Below are positions 25,447 to 34,805 of a DNA stretch of 52,903 bases, piece after piece. A program made the position numbers and the translations under genes. Positions within the stretch are counted from its first letter, which is position 1, and every line of letters begins with the position of its first letter. The stretch is from a virus. The stretch covers positions 1 to 52,903 of the IMG/VR virus record IMGVR_UViG_3300044610_000678; one strand, written 5' to 3'. Under the pieces are notes generated by a model. It made no database searches. It was not told the DNA's origin and saw nothing but the letters and a program-made list of their open reading frames with translations.

Positions 25447-25847
25447 AGGAAGGGTTACTTTTTGAGATTCTCTATCCGAGGGTAGCCCAAATCGACTGCG
25501 AAGATTGCAAAAAGTTTTCTTACAACCTTCGAACCGGTCTTCGCAACACCTATGAAGTTCAAGACGGGGAAATGCTACCGGTTCTTCGAACTGGCCCTCC
25601 ACCGTGCGAATCGTGTCCCAAACGAAGCCCCCAGCGAGCAAAGCAACTCAAGCTCCGAGAGGAAAACCGTTTGATGATCGACTTCTACCAGCGTTATCAA
25701 TCCTCGAAGCTTTCAGGATCCAAGTTGCTTGGGTGTCCGATAACTCAGCGAAACTTAAGGCTCATCGACCAAACGCTCGAAATCGCCAAGTCCAAGCTTG
25801 CTAAGCGAGCCACGCGCAGGGCCAAACGGAGAGTCGCTCGTGGATAA
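24955..25847 (+). CDS. Tail assembly chaperone, -1 frameshift (GT-type) fusion
   Basis: Ribosomes slipping back one base at 25437-25443 would avoid TAG and read CTA-GAG-GAA (LEEGLLFEILYPRV...) to TAA at 25845-25847, adding about 134 residues for a total of about 297. The added domain has paired cysteines CEDC (about residues 182-185) and CESC, so a zinc knuckle is likely, and ends in an Arg/Lys-rich helix. The -1 frame has no ATG before 25572, which would lose the first CxxC, so independent initiation is unlikely. Family knowledge: G/GT frameshifting sets the ratio of the two chaperones in many phages. Confidence 0.75.
25437..25488 (+). promoter_or_regulatory. Programmed -1 ribosomal frameshift signal
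   Basis: Slippery heptamer A AAA AAC at 25437-25443 in the correct phase, immediately followed by TAG. An 8-nt spacer leads to a hairpin, GGGTTAC (25452-25458) with GTAGCCC (25482-25488): seven pairs including one G-U, loop 23 nt. A Shine-Dalgarno-like GAGG (25426-25429) lies 7 nt upstream of the heptamer, as in dnaX-type sites. Confidence 0.8.
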
Positions 25848-28647
25848 TGCCAATGAAGAGGTAATGTTTCAAATCGGGGTGATGGAGCACCCTCAAACCG
25901 CAAGCAGACTCAAAGCCCTTGCTGATTCCGTCGAGCGATACCAGCAATCGATGAGCGCATCGGTTGAAATGATCGGAAAATCGGCTGGGGCAGTGAAGGA
26001 CTCCCTTTCTAGCTTGACCGAGCAGATCAAAGTCTACCGCTCAGAAACCCTCGCAGCGGCTTCTGAAATCCGATCTGCAATGTCCCAGATCGAGGCCGTT
26101 GCAGCCAAACGTGCTAGCAACACCGTTGGCCCATCAGTCGCTTCGGTTGGCTCTGGTCCTACTAGGACATCATCAAGAGGAGCGTTAGGCCCAGGGGCGA
26201 TATCCGCCCCGGATGTTGGCTCGATGTTTTCGGAGGTTTCTCAAGGGGCAGTGGATGCAGAAACAAAGGTTCAGTCCCTGCGAGAAAGGATCGAGGCTCC
26301 ACTGCGCTTTGGCGATGGACTCGACGAAGAAATGACACAGGTCTTGGAGGATCTTGTTGACATCGCACATCAAGAAGCACTGAAGATCCAATCGGCAATC
26401 GACCATGCGACCAGCGGCGGAGTCGATTCCGTGCAAGAAGATTCTCAAAGGCTTCGGCAAGAGTATGCAAACACGATGCTTGCCAGCTCGGAAGCCTACT
26501 CGGAAATGGCTCGGGATGTGACCGCCTACGCAGCCAAGCACGGTAGCGTTTCAGAAAAAATCATCGCCAATGTAGCTTCCGCTGAAAAGGCTCTGCACAC
26601 CCACCGCGATGCCCAAAGAGATGCAGCAGAGGCGATCGACAAAGCCACAGTCAAAGGGCTCCGCTCGGTGGTTCTTGGTGCCAAGGGGATTGCCGAGCTT
26701 GGTCTGATGAGCGAGCAAAGCGCTCAGAAGTTTATGCAGAGCATGGCGGTCATCCAAGGGGCTTTCGATATCTTCGAAGGCGGTGCCGAATTGCTCGAAG
26801 CTTTCAGTGATGGTTGGAAGGCCGTTCGAAAAGCCTCCGACGCTGCGGCCTCCGCCCAAAAACTCCAGTCAGCCATGCAAAGCGCCCAGTTCGCTCAATT
26901 TAGAGCCTACCACGCGCTACTTGCCCAGGAGACTCTGGCGGCCAACTCCGCTGCGGCTGCCAATGCACGCCTTGCTGCATCCAGGAGCGCTCCGTTATCG
27001 AGTCTTGCTCAAGCCGTCGTGCCCGGAGCTGCTCGAGGGGCAGCACTCTCGGCAGGTTCTGCTGCTGCGGGTTCGGCAGCAAGTTCGGCAATCGCAGGAG
27101 GAGCTGCGGCGGGAGGTGCCGGCGCGGCGGCCTCAGGATTTGTTGCAACGGGTGTCGCTGGTGTGGTCACGACGCTAGCGGCGGTTGCCGCAGCAGCCGG
27201 GGCATTGGCTCTGGTGTTGTATGAAATCGGTGAAATTGCCACGGGATATGCCGATAAACAAAAGTCAGTGACTAACACGATTGCAAGCACGGAAGTCTCT
27301 ATCGCCGCAGGTGCCCTAAGGCTTACAGGTGCTTTCGAAAAATCCGATAGCGTCGCTCTACGGTGGGCTCAATCGTTTTCTTCGGCAGTGGACGTTGCGG
27401 CAAGCTCAGTACCGGTATTTGGACAGCTCATCTCCAAGGTAAATCTCTTGGGGGATGTTGCAGCGCTTGCTGCGAGCCAAGCTGGCGTCGAGAGGGCTGA
27501 AAAGCGACTTGCCAGGGATCGAATCGTTAACCAAGCCAACTTCGATCGCAAGGATGCAATATCCTCGGCGACGCGAGAAAAACAGATGGCTGATTTTCAG
27601 CTCTTTGCCAGTGAGTCCAGGGATGCATTCTCGGACTCTGGCCAAAGTGCTCGAGTGCTTGCGGCCCAGGCGACTCAAGAAGAGCAAGCACGCCTCGTTG
27701 CTTCCCTGAGTCTTGCGCGTAGTAACAGAACTCTCGATGAGTATCGCATGGGCGGAAACGTGGATCCAAATCAGCTTGCCGATGCAAAGCAAAGCGCTAG
27801 GGATTCTAGCCAAGAGCTAATTTTTTCGGCTAGGAGGCAGCAATCGATCGCAGGAGCAAAAGGAGATGGGCGGCTAAGCGCTGAGAAAGAAATCGAACTG
27901 CGAGCAACCGCCGAGCTAGTTAAGCAGCAAACACTCCTTTCGCAGATGAAACAGGGGCTAGTCGGAACCGAGCAGGAACTCTTGGCTGCAGAGCAAGCCA
28001 AAAAGTATTGGACCGATCAAGTAACAGAGTCACTGGGGCGACAACGTCAGATCCAAAACGAGTCTGCCACCGAGCGATTGGCAGCCGAGAAAGGCATCCA
28101 AGACGTTCTGAGAAATCAGATCGATTCCCAGACCGCTAGCATCCAGGCCCTTCGAGACCAGTACCGAAGTGCTGCCTCGAATTTTTCAAAGCTAGGTGAC
28201 ATTGAAAAGGATTTTGCCAAGCAGGCCATCGAGCAAGCGAGAGCCAAAGGAGCATCGAGTCTAACCGACCAGCAGCGGGACCTACTAAGGCAGGTGGGAA
28301 CTTCCGAAGCCAATCGATTTGCCGAGCAGGCCGACCAGGCCGAAGCGAAGCGTTTTGGGTTCGACCAAACCTTCGGTTCATCGATCGAGGCAGAGCGCAA
28401 AGGCCTCGAAACAACACGGGCCACCCTTGAGGCTGAGCTCAAAACCAGCTACGAGGTGGCTGTTACGATGCAGTTTGATACTGCTGGGATCGTCGGCCAA
28501 GTGACCGAACAGGTCGGGGTTTTGATGGCCCAAAACAACGAATCTCTCAAAGAGCAAATCGATCGGAAGTTGCAAGATAGGCTCGGGGAGATCCAGCAGA
28601 AGGCCAGCTTGGATCTGCGTGCCAAGAAGCAAGGTCAAAAGGGTTGA
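25840..28647 (+). CDS. Tail tape-measure protein
   Basis: 935 aa from the GTG at 25840, chosen because GGAGAG lies 6 nt upstream and it overlaps the chaperone stop. An ATG at 25864 is the alternative. Seen: long coiled-coil/helical stretches rich in Ala, Gln, Ser and Glu (about 1-330 and 560-935), and a hydrophobic Gly/Ala block at about 405-470 (GVAGVVTTLAAVAAAAGAL and LVLYEIGEIA) of the kind that enters the host membrane on DNA delivery. Family knowledge: it sets tail length at about 1.5 angstrom per residue, so roughly 140 nm if fully helical. In usual phages tail-tip genes follow at once; here block III intervenes. Confidence 0.85.
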   Translation: MDNANEEVMFQIGVMEHPQTASRLKALADSVERYQQSMSASVEMIGKSAGAVKDSLSSLTEQIKVYRSETLAAASEIRSAMSQIEAVAAKRASNTVGPSVASVGSGPTRTSSRGALGPGAISAPDVGSMFSEVSQGAVDAETKVQSLRERIEAPLRFGDGLDEEMTQVLEDLVDIAHQEALKIQSAIDHATSGGVDSVQEDSQRLRQEYANTMLASSEAYSEMARDVTAYAAKHGSVSEKIIANVASAEKALHTHRDAQRDAAEAIDKATVKGLRSVVLGAKGIAELGLMSEQSAQKFMQSMAVIQGAFDIFEGGAELLEAFSDGWKAVRKASDAAASAQKLQSAMQSAQFAQFRAYHALLAQETLAANSAAAANARLAASRSAPLSSLAQAVVPGAARGAALSAGSAAAGSAASSAIAGGAAAGGAGAAASGFVATGVAGVVTTLAAVAAAAGALALVLYEIGEIATGYADKQKSVTNTIASTEVSIAAGALRLTGAFEKSDSVALRWAQSFSSAVDVAASSVPVFGQLISKVNLLGDVAALAASQAGVERAEKRLARDRIVNQANFDRKDAISSATREKQMADFQLFASESRDAFSDSGQSARVLAAQATQEEQARLVASLSLARSNRTLDEYRMGGNVDPNQLADAKQSARDSSQELIFSARRQQSIAGAKGDGRLSAEKEIELRATAELVKQQTLLSQMKQGLVGTEQELLAAEQAKKYWTDQVTESLGRQRQIQNESATERLAAEKGIQDVLRNQIDSQTASIQALRDQYRSAASNFSKLGDIEKDFAKQAIEQARAKGASSLTDQQRDLLRQVGTSEANRFAEQADQAEAKRFGFDQTFGSSIEAERKGLETTRATLEAELKTSYEVAVTMQFDTAGIVGQVTEQVGVLMAQNNESLKEQIDRKLQDRLGEIQQKASLDLRAKKQGQKG

Positions 28648-28743
28648 TTCAAGACCTATTAGCAGGGCAAGAATACCGAGACTGATGAGTTTTTTGCCGA
28701 AGCTATATCAAGCCTAAGCGACCGCAGTTGCTAAAGCATGTGG

Positions 28744-28749
28744 TATAAT
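28744..28749 (+). promoter_or_regulatory. Consensus -10 box upstream of SLOG-like copy 2
   Basis: TATAAT about 95 bp before the ATG at 28845. TTGCTA (28728-28733) is too close to be its -35 (10-bp spacing). A small palindrome CAGAC-GATTCA-GTCTG (28784-28799) lies downstream and could be an operator. Candidate only. Confidence 0.35.
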
Positions 28750-28844
28750 CCAGCCTTTTTCCGCAATCGCCCTACGTGTGACACAGACGATTCAGTCTGC
28801 GTCCTCGTGATCGAAGGCCAAGACTATACCCCTGAGGTGCATGT

Positions 28845-31643
28845 ATGTCTGACCAGAGTTCTTCTTCCCAAAGCCCATATTCTAACTTGCATGCTCCCCT
28901 TGCAACTCTCATCGTTGGGGTAACCGGAAATACAGACCCGATTGGCTATGACGCAGCGATAGTGAATCCTGCACTAGCCGCTCCTTCGATTCAGGCGATC
29001 TACTTGAAGGTTTGGCAGTTTCTTGATTGGGTATTCGGGAGCGAAACCCAATCTCCAATCGGTTTACCATCGTCTCTCTTACCCAAGCTACTCGGTGACC
29101 AATGCCTTGACGATTTATGCTTGGACAAGAACGCTCCGCGTCTTCAAAACCAATGCGAGTTTATCTCCGGAAAGCTTGAAGCCTTCAACGCGTGCTGGAA
29201 GCCCTTGGCGATTCAGAATACACCCGTGGTGCTTCTCAGTTCGATCGCTCCTGGGATCGATACACTGGTAGCCGAGGTGTTCCTCGACTACCAAAAAGCC
29301 AACCCAAGTCGCTCCGTATTTGTTAGGGCCCCACTCCCTTTTCCGAAAGAAATTCTTGAGCAATGCTCCTCGTATGAAAAGGACGAGGACAAAGTAAGGT
29401 TGCGGTCTTTGCTCGTGCGACTACGAGAGCAGGCCGGATGGGATGAAGACCGCGATCTTTTCTGCGTGAAAATAGATAGCGACTGGGAGCCATTGGCACC
29501 GAGAATCTCAGCGAAAGCAGACCCAATTGCGATCGAAGTGACTTGCCAGGCCGAGCAATCCCTAGCTTTGCAGCTTGGCCCTGAGGCTGATCTAAAGTCT
29601 AAACTCAACTACATGGGGGATCAAAAATCGAGGCGAAATCTCCGCTATAGGGCCGCTGGCGAATACATCGCTTCCCTAAGCCACTTGCTGCTAGCGATCT
29701 ACGACCACAATTTCGACCACCGAGGGAATAAGGAAGACGAGTTTAGAAAACCATTGAATCCGTTCGAACCTGGTACTTGGGCCATCGTGGAGGCCAAACG
29801 AAGAGGGTTGTCTTGGGAGCTTTTAGCAACTTCAAACAATTTTTCCTGGGCAGATAACGGCCCTGTTTTGCGTTTAGGCATTAGCCGCACGAAGCGAGCG
29901 ACATCATCCCCTGCAGGCGGGGAATCTCAAACAATCGCAACCTCAGAGCCAGTTTGGGAGTTCCTTCATCCATACGACCTCGAGCCGCACGATACGCATC
30001 TGTCTAAAGGCCAAAGAAACGCGATTTGGAGTGCTAGTGGCGATTTTGTTCTCCGAAGAATCCTGGAACTCCAAGAGACATACAACAAAGAAGCGAAGTC
30101 GAAATGGAAGTCTGGCGATCCGAGGAATGCTGGTGAATCGGAATTGATCGAAATGATTGTTCCAAGGTCGGAGGGAAAGACTCCCGACCTGCGGCGGACG
30201 AAACTTGTGGAACTTCTCGGAGATAAGTGGGAGAAATTGCAATCGCTCGGGCAGGCAGCAAGTGTTCGGCGATGTTCTGGTGACTTGGCAAACAAGGTTT
30301 ACGAGCCGAAGAGATTCAGAATACTCTGGGCTCTTATTCTTCTTGTTTTCGTTGCGGCGTTCAGTCTTGGAATGTTCGAGCACTGGCATCGACTCGACCC
30401 AGATGGGCATTCCTTGCGATGGCACCCCAGCGATGTGCTCATTGCCCTTGCAAGCTACCTTCCCGCAGGAGACTCTCATTCCAATTCCGTCCAGCCCTGG
30501 ATACGGGCTGGTCTACTGGCAGTTAGCATTTTGACGTTATCCGCCTCTGGAATTTGGTTTATCTTCTACAATCGCGCTCGAATCGAGCAGAAACGCTACG
30601 ACTACCGTGCAATCGCCGAAGCACTACGCGTGCAAATTTACTGGTGTGTCGCTGGGCTAAATCGATCCGTTGCACATGACTATATGCAACGGCAAAAAGA
30701 TGAACTCGATTGGATTCGCTATGTGGTTTCGGAAGTCTCGTTTCCATTAGAACGATGGCCGAAATTCTTCTCGCAATTGACAAACCAGCAGCAGAATACT
30801 CTGCTTCGTTACGTCAAGGAGAAGTGGATTGGAGGACAAATTGAAAACTCGACAAAGAAATGTGCAAGCCTGTCTCACAAGCTCCACGTGACTCACGTTC
30901 TTTGCTGGGGTCTTGCTTGGGCAGGCTTGATTCAACTTCCTTTTATGCTGCTTACCGAGATAAGCGTTGACTTTCAGGAATGGCTAAAAACAAATCACTG
31001 GTTGCTGACGAAAATCGCTTTCTTTTCAAGCTCGATCGGTCTGCTGGTTTTGCTGGCTTTCGGAATTGAACTCGCAATTCATTCCATCAAGAGTCTCAAG
31101 CCTTGGGTTCCAAAATGGCTCTCAACGGCATTGCACTGGGTTGACCATAACTTCGGCCAGCACGAAGAACCTATTGCAGAACCCCACTTAGGCCGAAAGA
31201 TCATCTCCAATCTAGTTCACTATTGGCAACTTGCTGGTGTGGCACTCTTCGTTGGTGGGCTCGCATTTGAGATGTCCTATCATCTACCGGAACTAGGAGA
31301 GGCTTTCCCCGACAGATCCAACTGGTGGATTATCAACACAGGCGCGTGCCTTCTTGCTGGAGCTTTGATGCTCGCCTGGCAGGAAAGGCGCTTTTATTCG
31401 GAGGAATATCGCAACTACTGTTCCATGAGAACACTGTACCGATCTGCGAATCGAAGACTCGACTTGCTCTTAAAGGAACTAGAAAGCGCGTCGCACCAAG
31501 GGAGTAACGATTGGACTCGCCAAAGACTCGTTGCCGAAGCACAAGACATTTTCTATCAAGTTGGATGCGAAGCATTGAACGAAAACGCTGAATGGCTGAT
31601 TCTTCACCGAGCAAGACCGCTTGAGCCGTTTATGGCGGGGTAA
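28845..31643 (+). CDS. Large SLOG-like/six-transmembrane protein, copy 2 (cargo block III)
   Basis: 932 aa, ATG with GAGGTG 5 nt upstream. Seen: LIVGVTGNTDP at residues 22-32, a glycine-rich Rossmann start of the SLOG/DprA type. RYRAAGEYIASLSHLLLAIYD from about 266 is the companion strand of that fold, followed by AIVEAKRRGLSWELL near 310. Membrane segments start near 490, 552, 685, 722, 794 and 827. YDYRAIAEALRVQIYW and DYMQRQKDELDWIRYVV lie between the second and third. The C-terminus RARPLEPFMAG is the same as in the 1820-4246 product. Family knowledge: SLOG domains bind nucleotide-type ligands and are often tied to membrane effectors in predicted defence loci. Inference: a ligand-gated membrane effector. 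What makes its ligand is not visible. Confidence 0.8.
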   Translation: MSDQSSSSQSPYSNLHAPLATLIVGVTGNTDPIGYDAAIVNPALAAPSIQAIYLKVWQFLDWVFGSETQSPIGLPSSLLPKLLGDQCLDDLCLDKNAPRLQNQCEFISGKLEAFNACWKPLAIQNTPVVLLSSIAPGIDTLVAEVFLDYQKANPSRSVFVRAPLPFPKEILEQCSSYEKDEDKVRLRSLLVRLREQAGWDEDRDLFCVKIDSDWEPLAPRISAKADPIAIEVTCQAEQSLALQLGPEADLKSKLNYMGDQKSRRNLRYRAAGEYIASLSHLLLAIYDHNFDHRGNKEDEFRKPLNPFEPGTWAIVEAKRRGLSWELLATSNNFSWADNGPVLRLGISRTKRATSSPAGGESQTIATSEPVWEFLHPYDLEPHDTHLSKGQRNAIWSASGDFVLRRILELQETYNKEAKSKWKSGDPRNAGESELIEMIVPRSEGKTPDLRRTKLVELLGDKWEKLQSLGQAASVRRCSGDLANKVYEPKRFRILWALILLVFVAAFSLGMFEHWHRLDPDGHSLRWHPSDVLIALASYLPAGDSHSNSVQPWIRAGLLAVSILTLSASGIWFIFYNRARIEQKRYDYRAIAEALRVQIYWCVAGLNRSVAHDYMQRQKDELDWIRYVVSEVSFPLERWPKFFSQLTNQQQNTLLRYVKEKWIGGQIENSTKKCASLSHKLHVTHVLCWGLAWAGLIQLPFMLLTEISVDFQEWLKTNHWLLTKIAFFSSSIGLLVLLAFGIELAIHSIKSLKPWVPKWLSTALHWVDHNFGQHEEPIAEPHLGRKIISNLVHYWQLAGVALFVGGLAFEMSYHLPELGEAFPDRSNWWIINTGACLLAGALMLAWQERRFYSEEYRNYCSMRTLYRSANRRLDLLLKELESASHQGSNDWTRQRLVAEAQDIFYQVGCEALNENAEWLILHRARPLEPFMAG

Positions 31644-31852
31644 TGACTAATAAGGCACTTGCCTAGGTAACCTCTTTGCATCGGTAGTACAAGTTAGCTC
31701 CCTCCCGAAGAACCTTCGAAAAGGCTATGTCCACTTCCATGAGGGCTTGTCCGATCAGCCATTAACCATAAATTTTTTTATAGGAACGGGATCAAAGTAT
31801 TACCGTAAAATAAGTCGAGAAAACACTCCGATTCCGAAGAACGCTATTCCGA

Positions 31853-33454
31853 CTACGACCCGATCGGGAATTCAGGATGCTGCAAAATAGCTGCTTGCAA
31901 ATCGATCGCTCGGACAATATCGCCTATCGGTGTAAACTCTTCTGGTGTATGACTTAGACCATCAATCGATTTAATAAAAATCATCGACGTAGGAATGCCA
32001 ATCTTGTGAGCGTACATCGCATCATGGCCGGCACCACTAGGTATCTCCTCTGTCTCAATCTTAAGTTCCTCTGCAACAAGCTTAACAAACGATCGCAGCT
32101 TATTGTCAAGTTTCGGAACTGGATCAATATCACCAATAGGGTTTCCAACCTCACACTCAACCTGAAAGTCGGAAACAATGTCCTTGAATTCCCTATCAAT
32201 TCTTGAATTGACCGAGTACAACGCCTTGGAAGAATTGCTTCTTAAATCCATAAAAAATTCGATTTCGGTTAAAGGCTCATTAATATATGAGTCGTCGAGG
32301 CTCAAGACAATCTCGGAATGTGCGGCAAGCGCGTCTTGTCTTAATCCCATTTCCGTTCCGCCAGAATGCGCGGTTTGTCCCCGAGTTTCGAGCCTACTCC
32401 CGAAAGCTGCATCGACGTCGTCGGTTACACACCCGCGTCGCGAAGCTATTTTCCTGGAGCTCTCTAAATCAACCGAAGTGAGCGGCTTAACGAAGTGGGA
32501 AGCACAGTACCCACAAACAGCATTGATTTTATCGGCACCAGCGAAATATCCATGGACTTCACCAACCGTACCAACAATATCCTCTCCGGCGTAGCAATAA
32601 TGTTTGGAGATAAACTCGACTGCAAGAATCATCGCCGCGACCGCCTGGACACGTCGCTTACCACTAACGACGACACTCCTTCTCTTAGGCGCTCTGATAG
32701 ATGTAACAAGTCCCAATTTATCGGATTTCTCGAGTTTCTTTGCTTGCTCAATATGGGTTTCAAAATACGCGATGTAATCCTTGGCGTTCTTACAATCCTG
32801 AACAATATTCCTAATATCACACCCTCTATTTTTTAAAACATCGGAGAGTGTTGAACCACGATTTTGACCATCGGCAAGCGAGTTGATCATTTGATTCGAA
32901 AAAAAACCGAAAGCTGCTTGGCTTCCGAGGCACGCCATTTTGAACCTTGTCGACTCCTCGGCCCGAAAGATTGCAATCTCAACTGGATGTCTCAAGCCTC
33001 CGTTTGCTTCAGCCCTTCTTACGCTCTCTATTGCAACGATAAAACCTACCACTCCATCGTAGTTGCCACCATCAATTACAGTATCTAGGTGAGTACCAAT
33101 CATTACGGCTGGCTTTTCCTTGACCCCTTTCCTTCCAAACAGGTTTCCAAAGCTATCGACACTAACCTCGAAGCCCATCCCCTTGAGAACCGAAACCGCA
33201 TACTTATGAACCCGATCCTCTTGCTCAGTGAATGCTAACCTTGTCCAACCTTTCAACCTTTGCTCACCTCCTAAGGTACCCGGAATAGATCGCAAAAGAC
33301 CAGAGTAATCCAACAATGAGTCCATCTCATCCAAATGGGCAGAAGCCAAGGTCAACCAACCGGGTGAGTCTCCTGGAAATCCTATCGCACCTATCTCACA
33401 CAGATGCCTTAGGATGTGGCTTCTAAGCACCGAATATTCTTCTGTTGGGGTCAA
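31853..33454 (-). CDS. M20-family amidohydrolase (allantoate / N-carbamoyl amino-acid hydrolase type)
   Basis: 533 aa, TTG start with AAGGAGG 6 nt upstream. Seen: metal-site motifs GTHLDTVIDGGNYDG (about 120-134), FRAEESTRF (about 163-171), YFETHIEQ, SGAGHDAMYAH and GLSHTPEEF, all in family order with the ligand residues intact. Family knowledge: two-metal enzymes that cleave N-carbamoyl or ureido groups, or related amides. About 80 residues precede the usual start of the domain (family 410-420 residues), and this helical N-terminal region is unassigned. It is the last gene of the minus-strand block, 200 bp after the methyltransferase gene, so it may also have its own promoter. Substrate unknown; here it may act on a product of the methyltransferases, which is speculative. 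Confidence 0.85.
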   Translation of the reverse strand: MTPTEEYSVLRSHILRHLCEIGAIGFPGDSPGWLTLASAHLDEMDSLLDYSGLLRSIPGTLGGEQRLKGWTRLAFTEQEDRVHKYAVSVLKGMGFEVSVDSFGNLFGRKGVKEKPAVMIGTHLDTVIDGGNYDGVVGFIVAIESVRRAEANGGLRHPVEIAIFRAEESTRFKMACLGSQAAFGFFSNQMINSLADGQNRGSTLSDVLKNRGCDIRNIVQDCKNAKDYIAYFETHIEQAKKLEKSDKLGLVTSIRAPKRRSVVVSGKRRVQAVAAMILAVEFISKHYCYAGEDIVGTVGEVHGYFAGADKINAVCGYCASHFVKPLTSVDLESSRKIASRRGCVTDDVDAAFGSRLETRGQTAHSGGTEMGLRQDALAAHSEIVLSLDDSYINEPLTEIEFFMDLRSNSSKALYSVNSRIDREFKDIVSDFQVECEVGNPIGDIDPVPKLDNKLRSFVKLVAEELKIETEEIPSGAGHDAMYAHKIGIPTSMIFIKSIDGLSHTPEEFTPIGDIVRAIDLQAAILQHPEFPIGS

Positions 33455-33654
33455 AATATTCCTCCTTCGAGCTTGTTAGTGGACAATCAAATAATGAGAA
33501 CAGGGGCCGTCAAACTTCCAATGATAACCAAAACTCATGGCTTGTCAAGCAAAACCATCCTCTTAGAAACTCGGGAAATGTAACCTTGGACAAAAAACTG
33601 AAAACGACGTTCACAAATCGCAATAATATCTCCTGTAAACCGCATCAGGGTGTA

Positions 33655-34791
33655 TCAATCATCAAGTTGCGAGTCTTGCCATTTCAAAATACCACGAACA
33701 TAATGAAGGTATCCCAATCGGTTGTCGTTCAGCCCGTCAAGCCAAGACGTCCAGGTATCTATTGTCTTTATTTGCACCTCTGGTGGAAGATTAATTATCG
33801 AATCTTCGCTGGTTTCGTCACCGAGCCTAATAATGATGTATTGCACTCGCATTGGGTTAGGGAACGCTTTGCTGTATTTGTATCTCCATATCTTCTCGCC
33901 TGCTTTCGAAATTTGTTTCGTGAACAACGGTGGGATACTTTTTATCACCTTTAGACCTTTTAATGAATTATCGGGGCCGAGAGTGTACGTGAGAAAATAT
34001 ACTGTGCTATAGTCGTTACGACTTAAGAAAGCGGGAATCTTGGTAAGGATTTCGCTTGTAAGTATATCCCCGTGCCTTCCCCCATGCGTGGACTTCCCAG
34101 GGACGTTATCAGTTGGCTTCGGTGCAAAATTAGGATCCGCGATAATCAAGTCAAACGGACCATCTTGTGCCACGGCGTCAAAAAGATGCCCTCGTCTCCA
34201 ACTAATCTTCTTCGGATCACAATTATTCAAAAAACTATTTTGTGTCGCTGTTAAAATTGCAGCTTCAGAAATGTCCGCTCCAATTATATCGAGATCAGGA
34301 CGCAATTTATGAATACCAATAGCGATTGCGCCCGCGCCTGTGCATAAGTCGAGAACTTTCGCACCTTTAGGTAATACTGCTAAAAACTCGGGTATTTCCT
34401 TTAGGATCTTCAAAGATTCGTCAAGAAACGGCCAAACGGTGTCTCGCTCTGCTGGACCCGAAGAAGAATAAACATTGACGGCATCTGCCTTCTTTACCTC
34501 TTTACCAAAAAAATCGACTGGGAAATCCGAAAAAATGAAAATTTCCTGTCCGTTTTCTAATCCTAAAATATTCAATCTTTGCCTGGGCCTCAGGGATGCA
34601 TTACCTGAAATCTCCACAATCCCTAACTGGAGCAAAGCCTCTGTCAGCATTTCATTCAAAGCATCGATAGGCAGCGAAGAATTCCCCCACCGTCCTAGAA
34701 AGTCTCTCGCAACCTTGGTATCCCCCGAAAGAAGAGGATTTGACAGAATGTCGAAAAGATGCCTTAATGCCTCTGCTTTTTTGTTCACCAT
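33655..34791 (-). CDS. Class I SAM methyltransferase, PrmC/RlmG-like, with DPNF motif
   Basis: 378 aa. Seen: an N-terminal helical region (about 1-70, winged-helix-like), then a Rossmann methyltransferase at about 140-300 with motif I VLDLCTGAGA (146-155), GADIS (171-175), and motif IV IIADPNFAPKP (217-227). In PrmC- or RlmG-type enzymes the motif IV is NPPY/NPPF and its Asn binds the target amide or amine. Here it reads DPNF, so the target is likely different. The C-terminal 60 residues (VQIKTIDTWTSWLDGLND) are unassigned. It starts 14 bp after the stop of the 779-aa gene, so the two form an operon. A DNA methylase was considered, but no target-recognition domain is seen. Confidence 0.8.
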   Translation of the reverse strand: MVNKKAEALRHLFDILSNPLLSGDTKVARDFLGRWGNSSLPIDALNEMLTEALLQLGIVEISGNASLRPRQRLNILGLENGQEIFIFSDFPVDFFGKEVKKADAVNVYSSSGPAERDTVWPFLDESLKILKEIPEFLAVLPKGAKVLDLCTGAGAIAIGIHKLRPDLDIIGADISEAAILTATQNSFLNNCDPKKISWRRGHLFDAVAQDGPFDLIIADPNFAPKPTDNVPGKSTHGGRHGDILTSEILTKIPAFLSRNDYSTVYFLTYTLGPDNSLKGLKVIKSIPPLFTKQISKAGEKIWRYKYSKAFPNPMRVQYIIIRLGDETSEDSIINLPPEVQIKTIDTWTSWLDGLNDNRLGYLHYVRGILKWQDSQLDD

Positions 34792-34805
34792 AAATTTGAA
34801 TCCGT

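Noticed and set aside
28728-28749. Full -35/-10 promoter TTGCTA/TATAAT
   Set aside because: Spacing is only 10 bp; only the -10 box is kept, as a candidate.
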